A stretch of 64,000 nucleotides of DNA, taken from Liolophura sinensis. Lineage: Eukaryota > Mollusca > Polyplacophora > Chitonida > Chitonidae. This document shows, in pieces, positions 23,301 to 35,264 of this stretch. Position numbers and translations under genes: made by a program. The DNA is taken from positions 31,485-95,484 of the forward strand of contig NW_027018070.1 in assembly GCF_032854445.1 (NCBI RefSeq), in the 5' to 3' direction. Numbering within the stretch: the stretch's first letter is position 1; each line of letters opens with the position of its first letter. The notes beneath the pieces are model-generated. The model had not been told where the DNA came from. It did no database searches and saw only the letters and a list, made by a program, of their open reading frames with translations.

Positions 23301-25726
23301 AACCACAAGGTACTTGATACAGTATGCTGTAAAAAGTACAACTGAACACTGACCCACTTCAGTAAGGTGCCAAAAGATGCGGAATTGAGCCAGGCATCGG
23401 CAGCTGTTGAAAAATTGCAAATTTCCCTGGTTTCCATGGAGTAAGAGCCGTTGCTGGGCACGTGATTATGACATAAATGATCATTCAATTGTCACTACAG
23501 CCAAAAGTATTGGTTGGAGAGCAACGCGGTTTGCACCATTCGATTTCTCGTCGCAAAATACGTCGGATTAGCCTCTTACTAGCAGCACTTGAACAGTTTT
23601 TCCACTTTTGCATTTTTACCTGGTCTTTTTGTGAATTGAAATCGGCTACACTGTATTCTGTACAATCGCGACTGGTCATTACTATATTCAACTTTTGACT
23701 ATAAGTTATGTGCCCTTCGGTAGCCCAGAAGACGTCAAATCTTTGGGCTAAGCCCATTTAACTCACCCAGCAATTGTCTTACTTCTAAGTGCAAGACAAT
23801 CTCAATGTCTTTATCTACGTGTAGAAAAACCAGACCATTTGTACATAAAAAACACAAGGTACTTGATACAGTCTGCTGTAAAAAGTACAACTAAACACTG
23901 ACCCACATTTATAAGGTGCAAAAAGATGTGGAATTGGGCCAGGCATCGGCAGCTGTTAAAAAATTGCAAATATCCCTGGTTTCCATGGAGTAAGAGCCGT
24001 TGCTGGGCACGTGATTATGACATAAATTATCATTCAATTGTCACTACAGCCAAAAGTATTGGTCGGAGAGCAACGCGGTTTGCACCATTCGATTTCTCGT
24101 CACAAAATACGTCGGATTAGCCTCTGACTAGTAGCACTGGAACAGTTTTTCCACTTTTGCATTTTTGCTTCGTCTTTTTGTTAATTGAAATCGGCTAAAC
24201 TGTACTCTGTACAATCGCGACTGGTCATCACTATATTCAACTTTTGACTATAAGTTATGTGCCCTTCGGTAGCTCAGAAGACGTCAAATCTTTGGGCCAA
24301 GCCCATTTAACTCACCCAGCAATTGCCTTACTTCTAAGTGCAAGACAATCTCAATGTCTTTATCTACGTGTAGAAAAACCACACCATTTGTACGAGAAAA
24401 ACACAAGGTACTTGATACAGTCTGCTGTGAAAAGTACAACTGAACACTAACCCACTTCAGTAAGGTGCCAAAAGATGCGGAATTGAGCCAGGCATCGGCA
24501 GCTGTTGAAAAATTGCAAATTTCCCTGGTTTCCACGGAGTAAGAGCCGTTGCTACGCACGTGATTATGACATAAATGATCATTCAATTGTCGCTACAGCC
24601 AAAAGTATTGGTCGGAGAGCAACGCGGATTGCACCATTCGATTTCTCGTCACAAAATACGTCGGATTAGACTCTTACTAGTAGCACTGGAACAGTTTTTC
24701 CACTTTTGCATTTTTGCCTGGTCTTTTTGTTAATTGAAATCGGCTACACTGTACTCTGTACAATCGCGACTGGTCATTACTATATTCAACTTTTGACTAT
24801 AAGTTATGTGCCCTTCGGTAGCCCAGAAGACCTGAAATCTTTGGGCCAAGCCCATTTAACTCACCCAGCAATTGTCTTACTTCTAAGTCCAAGACAATCT
24901 CAATGTCTTTATCTACGTGTAGAAAAACCAGACCATTTGTACATAAAAAACACAAGGTACTTGATACAGTCTGCTGTAAAAAGTACAACTAAACACTGAC
25001 ACACATTTTTAAGGTGCCAAAAGATGCAGAATTGGGACAGGCATCGGCAGCTGTTGAAAAATTGCAAATATCCCTGGTTTCCATGGAGTAAGAGCCGTTG
25101 CTGTGCACGTGATTATGACATAAATGATCATTCAATTGTCGCTACAGCCAAAAGTATTGGTCGGAGAGCAACGCGGATTGCACCATTCGATTTCTCGTCA
25201 CAAAATACGTCGGATTAGCCTCTTACCAGAAGCACTGGAACAGTTTTTCCACTTTTGCATTTTTACCTGGTCTTTTTGTTAATTGAAATCGGCTACACTG
25301 TACTCTGTACAATCGCGACTGGTCATTACTATATTCAACTTTTGACTATAAGTTATGTGCCCTTCGGTAGCCCAGAAGACCTGAAATCTTTGGGCCAAGC
25401 CCATTTAACTCACCCAAAAATTGCCTTACTTCTAAGTGCAAGACAATCTCAATGTCTTTATCTACGTGTAGAAAAACCACACCATTTGTACGCGAAAACC
25501 ACAAGGTACTTGATACAGTCTGCTGTAAAAAGTACAACTGAACACTGACCCACTTCAGTAAGGTGCCAAAAGATGCGGAATTGAGCCAGGCATCGGCAGC
25601 TGTTGAAAAATTGCAAATTTCCCTGGTTTCCATGGAGTAAGAGCCGTTGCTGGGCACGTGATTATGACATAAATGATAATTCAATTGTCACTACAGCCAA
25701 AAGTATTGGTCGGAGAGCAACGCGGT
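23300..25726 (+). repeat. Mixed monomers between indel patch and pentameric HOR
   Basis: About four and a half full-length monomers occur here. None carries the 16-bp palindrome; they read acataaatgatcatt or close variants, such as acataaattatcatt near 24,021. Monomers with gtacataaaa before the 30-nt dyad and monomers with gtacgtgaaa or gtacgcgaaa are interleaved. No HOR was recognised. Confidence 0.75.
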
Positions 25727-28471
25727 TTGCACCATTCGATTTCTCGTCACAAAATACGTCGGATTAGCCTCTTACTAGCAGCACTGGAACAGTTTTTCCA
25801 CTTTTGCATTTTTGCTTCGTCTTTTTGTTAATTGAAATCGGCTAAACTGTACTCTGTACAATCGCGACTGGTCATTACTATATTCAACTTTTGACTTTAA
25901 GTTATGTTCCCTTCGGTAGCCCAGAAGACGTCAAATCTTTGGGCCAAGCCCATTTAACTCACCCAGCCATTGCCTTACTTCTAAGTGCAAGACAATCTCA
26001 ATGTCTTTATCTACGTGTAGAAAAACCACACCATTTGTACGTGAAAAACACAAGGTACTTGATACAGTCTGCTGTGAAAAGTACAACTAAACACTAACCC
26101 ACTTCAGTAAGGTGCCAAAAGATGCGGAATTGAGCCAGGCATCGGCAGCTGTTGAAAAATTGCAAATTTCCCTGGTTTCCATGGAGTAAGAGCCGTTGCT
26201 ACGCACGTGATTATGACATAAATGATCATTCAATTGTCGCTACAGCCAAAAGTATTGGTCGGAGAGCAACGCGGATTGCACCATTCGATTTCTCGTCACA
26301 AAATACGTCGGATTAGACTCTTACTAGTAGCACTGGAACAGTTTTTCCACTTTTGCATTTTTGCCTGGTCTTTTTGTTAATTGAAATCGGCTACACTGTA
26401 CTCTGTACAATCGCGACTGGTCATTACTATATTCAACTTTTGACTATAAGTTATGTGCCCTTCGGTAGCCCAGAAGACGTCAAATCTTTGGGCCAAGCCC
26501 ATTTAACTCACCCAGCAATTGCCTTACTTCTAAGTGCAAGACAATCTCAATGTCTTTATCTACGTGTAGAAAAACCACACCAGTTGTACGTGAAAACCAC
26601 AAGGTACATGATACAGTCTGCTGTAAAAAGTACAACTGAACACTGACCCACTTCAGTAAGGTGCCAAAAGATGCGGAATTGAGCCAGGCATCGGCAGCTG
26701 TTGAAAAATTGTAAATTTCCCTGGTTTCCATGGAGTAAGAGCCGTTGCTGGGCACGTGATTATGACATAAATGATCATTCAATTGTCGCTACAGCCAAAA
26801 GTATTGGTCGGAGAGCAACGCGGATTGCACCATTCGATTTCTCGTCACAAAATACGTCGGATTAGCCTCTTACCAGCAGCACTGGAACAGTTTTTCCACT
26901 TTTGCATTTTTGCCTGGTCTTTTTGTTAATTGAAATCGGCTACACTGTACTCTGTACAATCGCTACTGGTCATTACTATATTCAACTTTTGACTATAAGT
27001 TATGTGCCCTTCGGTAGCCCAGAAGACCTGAAATCTTTGGGCTAAGCCCATTTAACTTACCCAGCAATTGTCTTACTTCTAAGTCCAAGACAATTTCAAT
27101 GTCTTTATCTACGTGTAGACAAACCACACCATTTGTACGTGAAAAACACAAGGTACTTGATACAGTCTGCTGTAAAAAGTACAACTGAACACTAACCCTT
27201 TTCAGTAAGGTGCCAAAAGATGCGGAATTGAGCCAGGCATCGGCAGCTGTTGAAAAATTGCAAATTTCCCTGGTTTCCATGGAGTAAGAGCCGATGCTAC
27301 GCACGTGATTATGACATAAATGATCATTCAATTGTCACTACAGCCAAAAGTATTGGTCGGAGAGCAACGCGGATTGCACCATTCGATTTCTCGTCACAAA
27401 ATACGTCGGATTAGTCTCTTATTAGTAGCACTGGAACAGTTTTACCACTTTTGCATTTTTGCCTGGTCTTTTTGTTAATTGAAATCGGCTACACTGTACT
27501 CTGTACAATCGCGACTGGTCATTACTATATTCAACTTTTGACTATAAGTTATGTGCCCTTCGGTAGCCCAGAAGACGTCAAATCTTTGGGCCAAGCCCAT
27601 TTAACTCACCCAGCAATTGCCTTACTTCTAAGTGCAAGACAATCTCAATGTCTTTATCTACGTGTAGAAAAACCACACCATTTGTACGTGAAAACCACAA
27701 GGTACTTGATACAGTCTGCTGTAAAAAGTACAACTGACCACAGACCCACATGAATAAGGTGCCAAAAGATGCGGAATTGAGCCAGGCATCGGCAGCTGTT
27801 GAAAAATTGCAAATTTCCCTGGTTTCCATGGAGTAAGAGCCGTTGCTGGGCACGTGATTATGACATAAATGATCATTCAATTGTCACTACAGGCAAAAGT
27901 ATTGGTCGGAGAGCAACGCGGTTTGCACCATTCGATTTGTCGTCACAAAATACGTCGGATTAGCCTCTTACCAGCAGCACTGGAACAGTTTTTCCACTTT
28001 TGCATTTTTGCCTGGTCTTTTTGTTAATTGAAACCGGCTACACTGCACTCTGTACAATCGCTACTGGTCATTACTATATTCAACTTTTGACTATAAGTTA
28101 GGTGCCCTTCGGTAGCCCAGAAGACCTGAAATCTTTGGGCTAAGCCCATTTAACTCACCCAGCAATTGTGTTACTTCTAAGTCCAAGACAATTTCAATGT
28201 CTTTATCTACGTGTAGACAAACCACACCATTTGTACGTGAAAAACACAAGGTACTTGATACAGTCTGCTGTAAAAAGTACAACTGAACACTGACCCACTT
28301 CAGTAAGGTGCCAAAAGATGCGGAATTGAGCCAGGCATCGGCAGCTGTTGAAAAATTGCAAATTTCCCTGGTTTCCATGGAGTAAGAGCCGTTGCTACGC
28401 ACGTGATTATGACATAAATGATCATTCAATTGTCGCTACAGCCAAAAGTATTGGTCGGAGAGCAACGCGGA
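25727..28471 (+). repeat. Five-monomer higher-order repeat, copy 1
   Basis: This 2,745-bp unit (5 x 549) is followed at once by a second copy at 28,472. Rare private variants recur at exactly +2,745: gactttaagttatgttcc near 25,887, cccagccatt near 25,963, ccagttgtac near 26,580, an attgtaaat tract near 26,708, cccttttcag near 27,197 and attagtctcttattag near 27,411. The only difference I noticed inside the unit is ctgacc versus ctaacc at about 28,290 against 31,036. The left boundary is set by a T/A difference at 25,726 versus 28,471. Confidence 0.93.
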
Positions 28472-31257
28472 TTGCACCATTCGATTTCTCGTCACAAAAT
28501 ACGTCGGATTAGCCTCTTACTAGCAGCACTGGAACAGTTTTTCCACTTTTGCATTTTTGCTTCGTCTTTTTGTTAATTGAAATCGGCTAAACTGTACTCT
28601 GTACAATCGCGACTGGTCATTACTATATTCAACTTTTGACTTTAAGTTATGTTCCCTTCGGTAGCCCAGAAGACGTCAAATCTTTGGGCCAAGCCCATTT
28701 AACTCACCCAGCCATTGCCTTACTTCTAAGTGCAAGACAATCTCAATGTCTTTATCTACGTGTAGAAAAACCACACCATTTGTACGTGAAAAACACAAGG
28801 TACTTGATACAGTCTGCTGTGAAAAGTACAACTAAACACTAACCCACTTCAGTAAGGTGCCAAAAGATGCGGAATTGAGCCAGGCATCGGCAGCTGTTGA
28901 AAAATTGCAAATTTCCCTGGTTTCCATGGAGTAAGAGCCGTTGCTACGCACGTGATTATGACATAAATGATCATTCAATTGTCGCTACAGCCAAAAGTAT
29001 TGGTCGGAGAGCAACGCGGATTGCACCATTCGATTTCTCGTCACAAAATACGTCGGATTAGACTCTTACTAGTAGCACTGGAACAGTTTTTCCACTTTTG
29101 CATTTTTGCCTGGTCTTTTTGTTAATTGAAATCGGCTACACTGTACTCTGTACAATCGCGACTGGTCATTACTATATTCAACTTTTGACTATAAGTTATG
29201 TGCCCTTCGGTAGCCCAGAAGACGTCAAATCTTTGGGCCAAGCCCATTTAACTCACCCAGCAATTGCCTTACTTCTAAGTGCAAGACAATCTCAATGTCT
29301 TTATCTACGTGTAGAAAAACCACACCAGTTGTACGTGAAAACCACAAGGTACATGATACAGTCTGCTGTAAAAAGTACAACTGAACACTGACCCACTTCA
29401 GTAAGGTGCCAAAAGATGCGGAATTGAGCCAGGCATCGGCAGCTGTTGAAAAATTGTAAATTTCCCTGGTTTCCATGGAGTAAGAGCCGTTGCTGGGCAC
29501 GTGATTATGACATAAATGATCATTCAATTGTCGCTACAGCCAAAAGTATTGGTCGGAGAGCAACGCGGATTGCACCATTCGATTTCTCGTCACAAAATAC
29601 GTCGGATTAGCCTCTTACCAGCAGCACTGGAACAGTTTTTCCACTTTTGCATTTTTGCCTGGTCTTTTTGTTAATTGAAATCGGCTACACTGTACTCTGT
29701 ACAATCGCTACTGGTCATTACTATATTCAACTTTTGACTATAAGTTATGTGCCCTTCGGTAGCCCAGAAGACCTGAAATCTTTGGGCTAAGCCCATTTAA
29801 CTTACCCAGCAATTGTCTTACTTCTAAGTCCAAGACAATTTCAATGTCTTTATCTACGTGTAGACAAACCACACCATTTGTACGTGAAAAACACAAGGTA
29901 CTTGATACAGTCTGCTGTAAAAAGTACAACTGAACACTAACCCTTTTCAGTAAGGTGCCAAAAGATGCGGAATTGAGCCAGGCATCGGCAGCTGTTGAAA
30001 AATTGCAAATTTCCCTGGTTTCCATGGAGTAAGAGCCGATGCTACGCACGTGATTATGACATAAATGATCATTCAATTGTCACTACAGCCAAAAGTATTG
30101 GTCGGAGAGCAACGCGGATTGCACCATTCGATTTCTCGTCACAAAATACGTCGGATTAGTCTCTTATTAGTAGCACTGGAACAGTTTTACCACTTTTGCA
30201 TTTTTGCCTGGTCTTTTTGTTAATTGAAATCGGCTACACTGTACTCTGTACAATCGCGACTGGTCATTACTATATTCAACTTTTGACTATAAGTTATGTG
30301 CCCTTCGGTAGCCCAGAAGACGTCAAATCTTTGGGCCAAGCCCATTTAACTCACCCAGCAATTGCCTTACTTCTAAGTGCAAGACAATCTCAATGTCTTT
30401 ATCTACGTGTAGAAAAACCACACCATTTGTACGTGAAAACCACAAGGTACTTGATACAGTCTGCTGTAAAAAGTACAACTGACCACAGACCCACATGAAT
30501 AAGGTGCCAAAAGATGCGGAATTGAGCCAGGCATCGGCAGCTGTTGAAAAATTGCAAATTTCCCTGGTTTCCATGGAGTAAGAGCCGTTGCTGGGCACGT
30601 GATTATGACATAAATGATCATTCAATTGTCACTACAGGCAAAAGTATTGGTCGGAGAGCAACGCGGTTTGCACCATTCGATTTGTCGTCACAAAATACGT
30701 CGGATTAGCCTCTTACCAGCAGCACTGGAACAGTTTTTCCACTTTTGCATTTTTGCCTGGTCTTTTTGTTAATTGAAACCGGCTACACTGCACTCTGTAC
30801 AATCGCTACTGGTCATTACTATATTCAACTTTTGACTATAAGTTAGGTGCCCTTCGGTAGCCCAGAAGACCTGAAATCTTTGGGCTAAGCCCATTTAACT
30901 CACCCAGCAATTGTGTTACTTCTAAGTCCAAGACAATTTCAATGTCTTTATCTACGTGTAGACAAACCACACCATTTGTACGTGAAAAACACAAGGTACT
31001 TGATACAGTCTGCTGTAAAAAGTACAACTGAACACTAACCCACTTCAGTAAGGTGCCAAAAGATGCGGAATTGAGCCAGGCATCGGCAGCTGTTGAAAAA
31101 TTGCAAATTTCCCTGGTTTCCATGGAGTAAGAGCCGTTGCTACGCACGTGATTATGACATAAATGATCATTCAATTGTCGCTACAGCCAAAAGTATTGGT
31201 CGGAGAGCAACGCGGATTGCACCATTCGATTTCTCGTCACAAAATACGTCGGATTAG
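28472..31257 (+). repeat. Five-monomer higher-order repeat, copy 2
   Basis: This is the near-identical second copy of the 2,745-bp pentamer. Identity with copy 1 continues slightly beyond one full unit, to 31,257; the first difference is taggctct here against tagcctct at 28,513. Such similarity between adjacent units implies a very recent tandem duplication by unequal exchange, or a repeat-resolution artefact of assembly. Confidence 0.93.
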
Positions 31258-32391
31258 GCTCTTACCAGTAGCACTGGAACACTTTTTCCACTTTTGCATT
31301 TTTGCCTGGTCTTTTTGTTAATTGAAATCGGCTACACTGTACTCTGTACAATCGCGACTGGTCATTACTATATTCAACTTTTGACTATAAGTTATGTGCC
31401 CTTCGGTAGCCCAGAAGACGTCAAATCTTTGGGCCAAGCCCATTCAACTCACCCAGCAATTGTCTTACTTCTAAGTCCAAGACAATTTCAATGTCTTTAT
31501 CTACGTGTAGACAAACCACACCATTTGTACGTGAAAAACACAAGGTACTTGATACAGTCTGCTGTAAAAAGTACAACTAAACACTGACCCACTTCAGTAA
31601 GGTGCCAAAAGATGCGGAATTGAGCCAGGCATCGGCAGCTGTTGAAAAATTGCAAATTTCCCTGGTTTCCATGGAGTAAGAGCCGTTGCTATGCACGTGA
31701 TTATGACATAAATGATCATTCAATTGTCGCTACAGCCAAAAGTATTGGTCGGAGAGCAACGCGGATTGCACCATTCGATTTCTCGTCACAAAATACGTCG
31801 GATTAGGCTCTTACTAGTAGCACTGGAACAGTTTTTCCACTTTTGCATTTTAGCCTGGTCTTTTTGTTAATTGAAATCGGCTACACTGTACTCTGTACAA
31901 TCGCGACTGGTCATTACTATATTCAACTTTTGACTATAAGTTATGTGCCCTTCGGTAGCCCAGAAGACGTCAAATCTTTGGGCCAAGCCCATTTAACTCA
32001 CCCAGCAATTGCCTTACTTCTAAGTGCAAGACAATCTCAATGTCTTTATCTACGTGTAGAAAAACCACACCATTTGTACGTGAAAACCAGAAGGTACTTG
32101 ATACAGTCTGCTGTAAAAAGTACAACTGAACACTGACCCACTTCAGTAAGGTGCCAAAAGATGCGGAATTGAGCCAGGCATCGGCAGCTGTTGAAAAATT
32201 GCAAATTTCCCTGGTTTCCATGGAGTAAGAGCCGTTGCTATGCACGTGATTATGACATAAATGATCATTCAATTGTCGCTACAGCCAAAAGTATTGGTCG
32301 GAGAGCAACGCGGATTGCACCATTCGATTTCTCGTCACAAAATACGTCGGATTAGGCTCTTACTAGTAGCACTGGAACAGTTTTTCCACTT

Positions 32392-32685
32392 TTGCATTTT
32401 TGCCTGGTCTTTTTGTTAATTGAAATCGGCTACACTGTACTCTGTACAATCGCGACTGGTCATTACTATATTCAACTTTTGACTATAAGTTATGTGCCCT
32501 TCGGTAGCCCAGAAGACGTCAAATCTTTGGGCCAAGCCCATTTAACTCACCCAGCAATTGCCTTACTTCTAAGTGCAAGACAATCTCAATGTCTTTATCT
32601 ACGTGTAGAAAAACCACACCATTTGTACGTGAAAACCACAAGGTACTTGATACAGTCTGCTGTAAAAAGTACAACTGAACACTGA
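32392..32685 (+). other. Recurrent 97-codon open frame, probably not a gene
   Basis: An ATG-initiated frame of 97 codons spans the T-rich tract, both central dyads and ends at TGA after the 30-nt palindrome. It starts MHFCLVFLL and ends STTEH. It recurs in many monomers right of about 24 kb because the stem-loop arm reads GGCCAA; monomers with GGCTAA have a TAA stop there. Subtype substitutions are mostly amino-acid changing (V/L, A/V, A/P, T/R/N), so there is no sign of protein constraint. I recognise no domain. The hydrophobic start reflects T-richness. Confidence 0.2.
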
Positions 32686-32821
32686 CCCACTTCAGTAAGG
32701 TGCCAAAAGATGCGGAATTGAGCCAGGCATCGGCAGCTGTTGAAAAATTGCAAATTTCCCTGGTTTCCATGGAGTAAGAGCCGTTGCTGGGCACGTGATT
32801 ATGACATAAATGATCATTCAA
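32519..32821 (-). other. Recurrent 100-112-codon open frame, probably not a gene
   Basis: On the minus strand a frame beginning MNDHLCHNHV runs 100 codons and ends PKI, or 112 codons ending RRAHNL when the loop variant CCTGAAA removes the stop. It is open in dozens of monomers but broken in all indel-rich ones. Variants at several sites change residues (E/D, W/C/F, H/D, G/S) without synonymous bias. It overlaps the plus-strand frame. I recognise no family. One chance open frame in the ancestral monomer, copied by amplification, is sufficient to explain it. Confidence 0.2.
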
Positions 32822-33059
32822 TTGTCACTACAGCCAAAAGTATTGGTCGGAGAGCAACGCGGATTGCACCATTCGATTTCTCGTCACAAAATACGTCGGA
32901 TTAGCCTCTTACCAGCAGCACTGGAACAGTTTTTCCACTTTTGCATTTTTGCCTGGTCTTTTTGTTAATTGAAATCGGCTACACTGTACTCTGTACAATC
33001 GCGACTGGTCATTACTATATTAAACTTTTGACTATAAGTTATGTGCCCTTCGGTAGCCC

Positions 33060-34157
33060 AGAAGACCTGAAATCTTTGGGCTAAGCCCATTTAACTCACC
33101 CAGCAATTGTCTTACTTCTAAGTGCAAGACAATTTCAATGTCTTTATCTACGTGTAGACAAACCACACCATTTGTACGTGAAAAACACAAGGTACTTGAT
33201 ACAGTCTGCTGTAAAAAGTACAACTAAACACTGACCCACTTCAGTAAGGTGCCAAAAGGTGCAGAATTGAGCCAGGCATCGGCAGCTGTTGAAAAATTGC
33301 AAATTTCCCTGGTTTCCATGGAGTAAGAGCCGTTGCTATGCACGTGATTATGACATAAATGATCATTCAATTGTCGCTACAGCCAAAAGTATTGGTCGGA
33401 GAGCAACGCGGATTGCACCATTCGATTTCTCGTCACAAAATACGTCGGATTAGGCTCTTACTAGTAGCACTGGAACAGTTTTTCCACTTTTGCATTTTTG
33501 CCTGGTCTTTTTGTTAATTGAAATCGGCTACACTGTACTCTGTACAATCGCGACTGGTCATTACTATATTCAACTTTTGACTATAAGTTATGTGCCCTTC
33601 GGTAGCCCAGAAGACGTCAAATCTTTGGGCCAAGCCCATTTAACTCACCCAGCAATTGCCTTACTTCTAAGTGCAAGACAATCTCAATGTCTTTATCTAC
33701 GTGTAGAAAAACCACACCATTTGTACGTGAAAACCACAAGGTACTTGATACAGTCTGCTGTAGAAAGTACAACTGAACACTGACCCACTTCAGTAAGGTG
33801 CCAAAAGATGCGGAATTGAGCCAGGCATCGGCAGCTGTTGAAAAATTGCAAATTTCCCTGGTTTCCATGGAGTAAGAGCCGTTGCTGGGCACGTGATTAT
33901 GACATAAATGATCATTCAATTGTCACTACAGCCAAAAGTATTGGTCGGAGAGCGACGCGGTTTGCACCATTCGATTTCTCGTCACAAAATACGTCGGATT
34001 AGCCTCTTACCAGCAGCACTGGAACAGTTTTTCCACTTTTGCATTTTTGCCTGGTCTTTTTGTTAATTGAAATCGGCTACACTGTACTCTGTACAATCGC
34101 GACTGGTCATTACTATATTCAACTTTTGACTATAAGTTATGTGCCCTTCGGTAGCCC
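33060..34157 (+). repeat. Dimeric higher-order repeat, copy 1
   Basis: Two alternating monomer types form a 1,098-bp unit repeated at 34,158. Shared rare variants are aaaaggtgcagaatt near 33,255 and 34,353, gagcgacgcgg near 33,951 and 35,049, and ctgtagaaag near 33,759 and 34,857. One noticed difference is accacaagg (near 33,733) versus accagaagg (near 34,831). Boundaries are approximate. Confidence 0.85.
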
Positions 34158-35264
34158 AGAAGACCTGAAATCTTTGGGCTAAGCCCATTTAACTCACCCA
34201 GCAATTGTCTTACTTCTAAGTGCAAGACAATTTCAATGTCTTTATCTACGTGTAGACAAACCACACCATTTGTACGTGAAAAACACAAGGTACTTGATAC
34301 AGTCTGCTGTAAAAAGTACAACTAAACACTGACCCACTTCAGTAAGGTGCCAAAAGGTGCAGAATTGAGCCAGGCATCGGCAGCTGTTGAAAAATTGCAA
34401 ATTTCCCTGGTTTCCATGGAGTAAGAGCCGTTGCTATGCACGTGATTATGACATAAATGATCATTCAATTGTCGCTACAGCCAAAAGTATTGGTCGGAGA
34501 GCAACGCGGATTGCACCATTCGATTTCTCGTCACAAAATACGTCGGATTAGGCTCTTACTAGTAGCACTGGAACAGTTTTTCCACTTTTGCATTTTTGCC
34601 TGGTCTTTTTGTTAATTGAAATCGGCTACACTGTACTCTGTACAATCGCGACTGGTCATTACTATATTCAACTTTTGACTATAAGTTATGTGCCCTTCGG
34701 TAGCCCAGAAGACGTCAAATCTTTGGGCCAAGCCCATTTAACTCACCCAGCAATTGCCTTACTTCTAAGTGCAAGACAATCTCAATGTCTTTATCTACGT
34801 GTAGAAAAACCACACCATTTGTACGTGAAAACCAGAAGGTACTTGATACAGTCTGCTGTAGAAAGTACAACTGAACACTGACCCACTTCAGTAAGGTGCC
34901 AAAAGATGCGGAATTGAGCCAGGCATCGGCAGCTGTTGAAAAATTGCAAATTTCCCTGGTTTCCATGGAGTAAGAGCCGTTGCTGGGCACGTGATTATGA
35001 CATAAATGATCATTCAATTGTCACTACAGCCAAAAGTATTGGTCGGAGAGCGACGCGGTTTGCACCATTCGATTTCTCGTCACAAAATACGTCGGATTAG
35101 CCTCTTACCAGCAGCACTGGAACAGTTTTTCCACTTTTGCATTTTTGCCTGGTCTTTTTGTTAATTGAAATCGGCTACACTGTACTCTGTACAATCGCGA
35201 CTGGTCATTACTATATTCAACTTTTGACTATAAGTTATGTGCCCTTCGGTAGCCCAGAAGACGT
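34158..35264 (+). repeat. Dimeric higher-order repeat, copy 2
   Basis: This is the second copy of the 1,098-bp dimer. Similarity ends near 35,265, where the stem-loop reads gacgtcaaa with ggccaag instead of gacctgaaa with ggctaag. From there on the monomers are all of one type. Confidence 0.85.

Larger units (their letters stand above)
31258..33059 (+). repeat. Transition monomers, recently homogenised
   Basis: About three monomers connect the pentamer with the dimer domain. They share acgcggattgc, taggctct and tgcacgtg variants. The monomer at about 31,300-31,600 carries agtccaagacaatttc and gtagacaaacc, and the next ones carry agtgcaagacaatctc, showing alternation of two subtypes. Confidence 0.7.
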
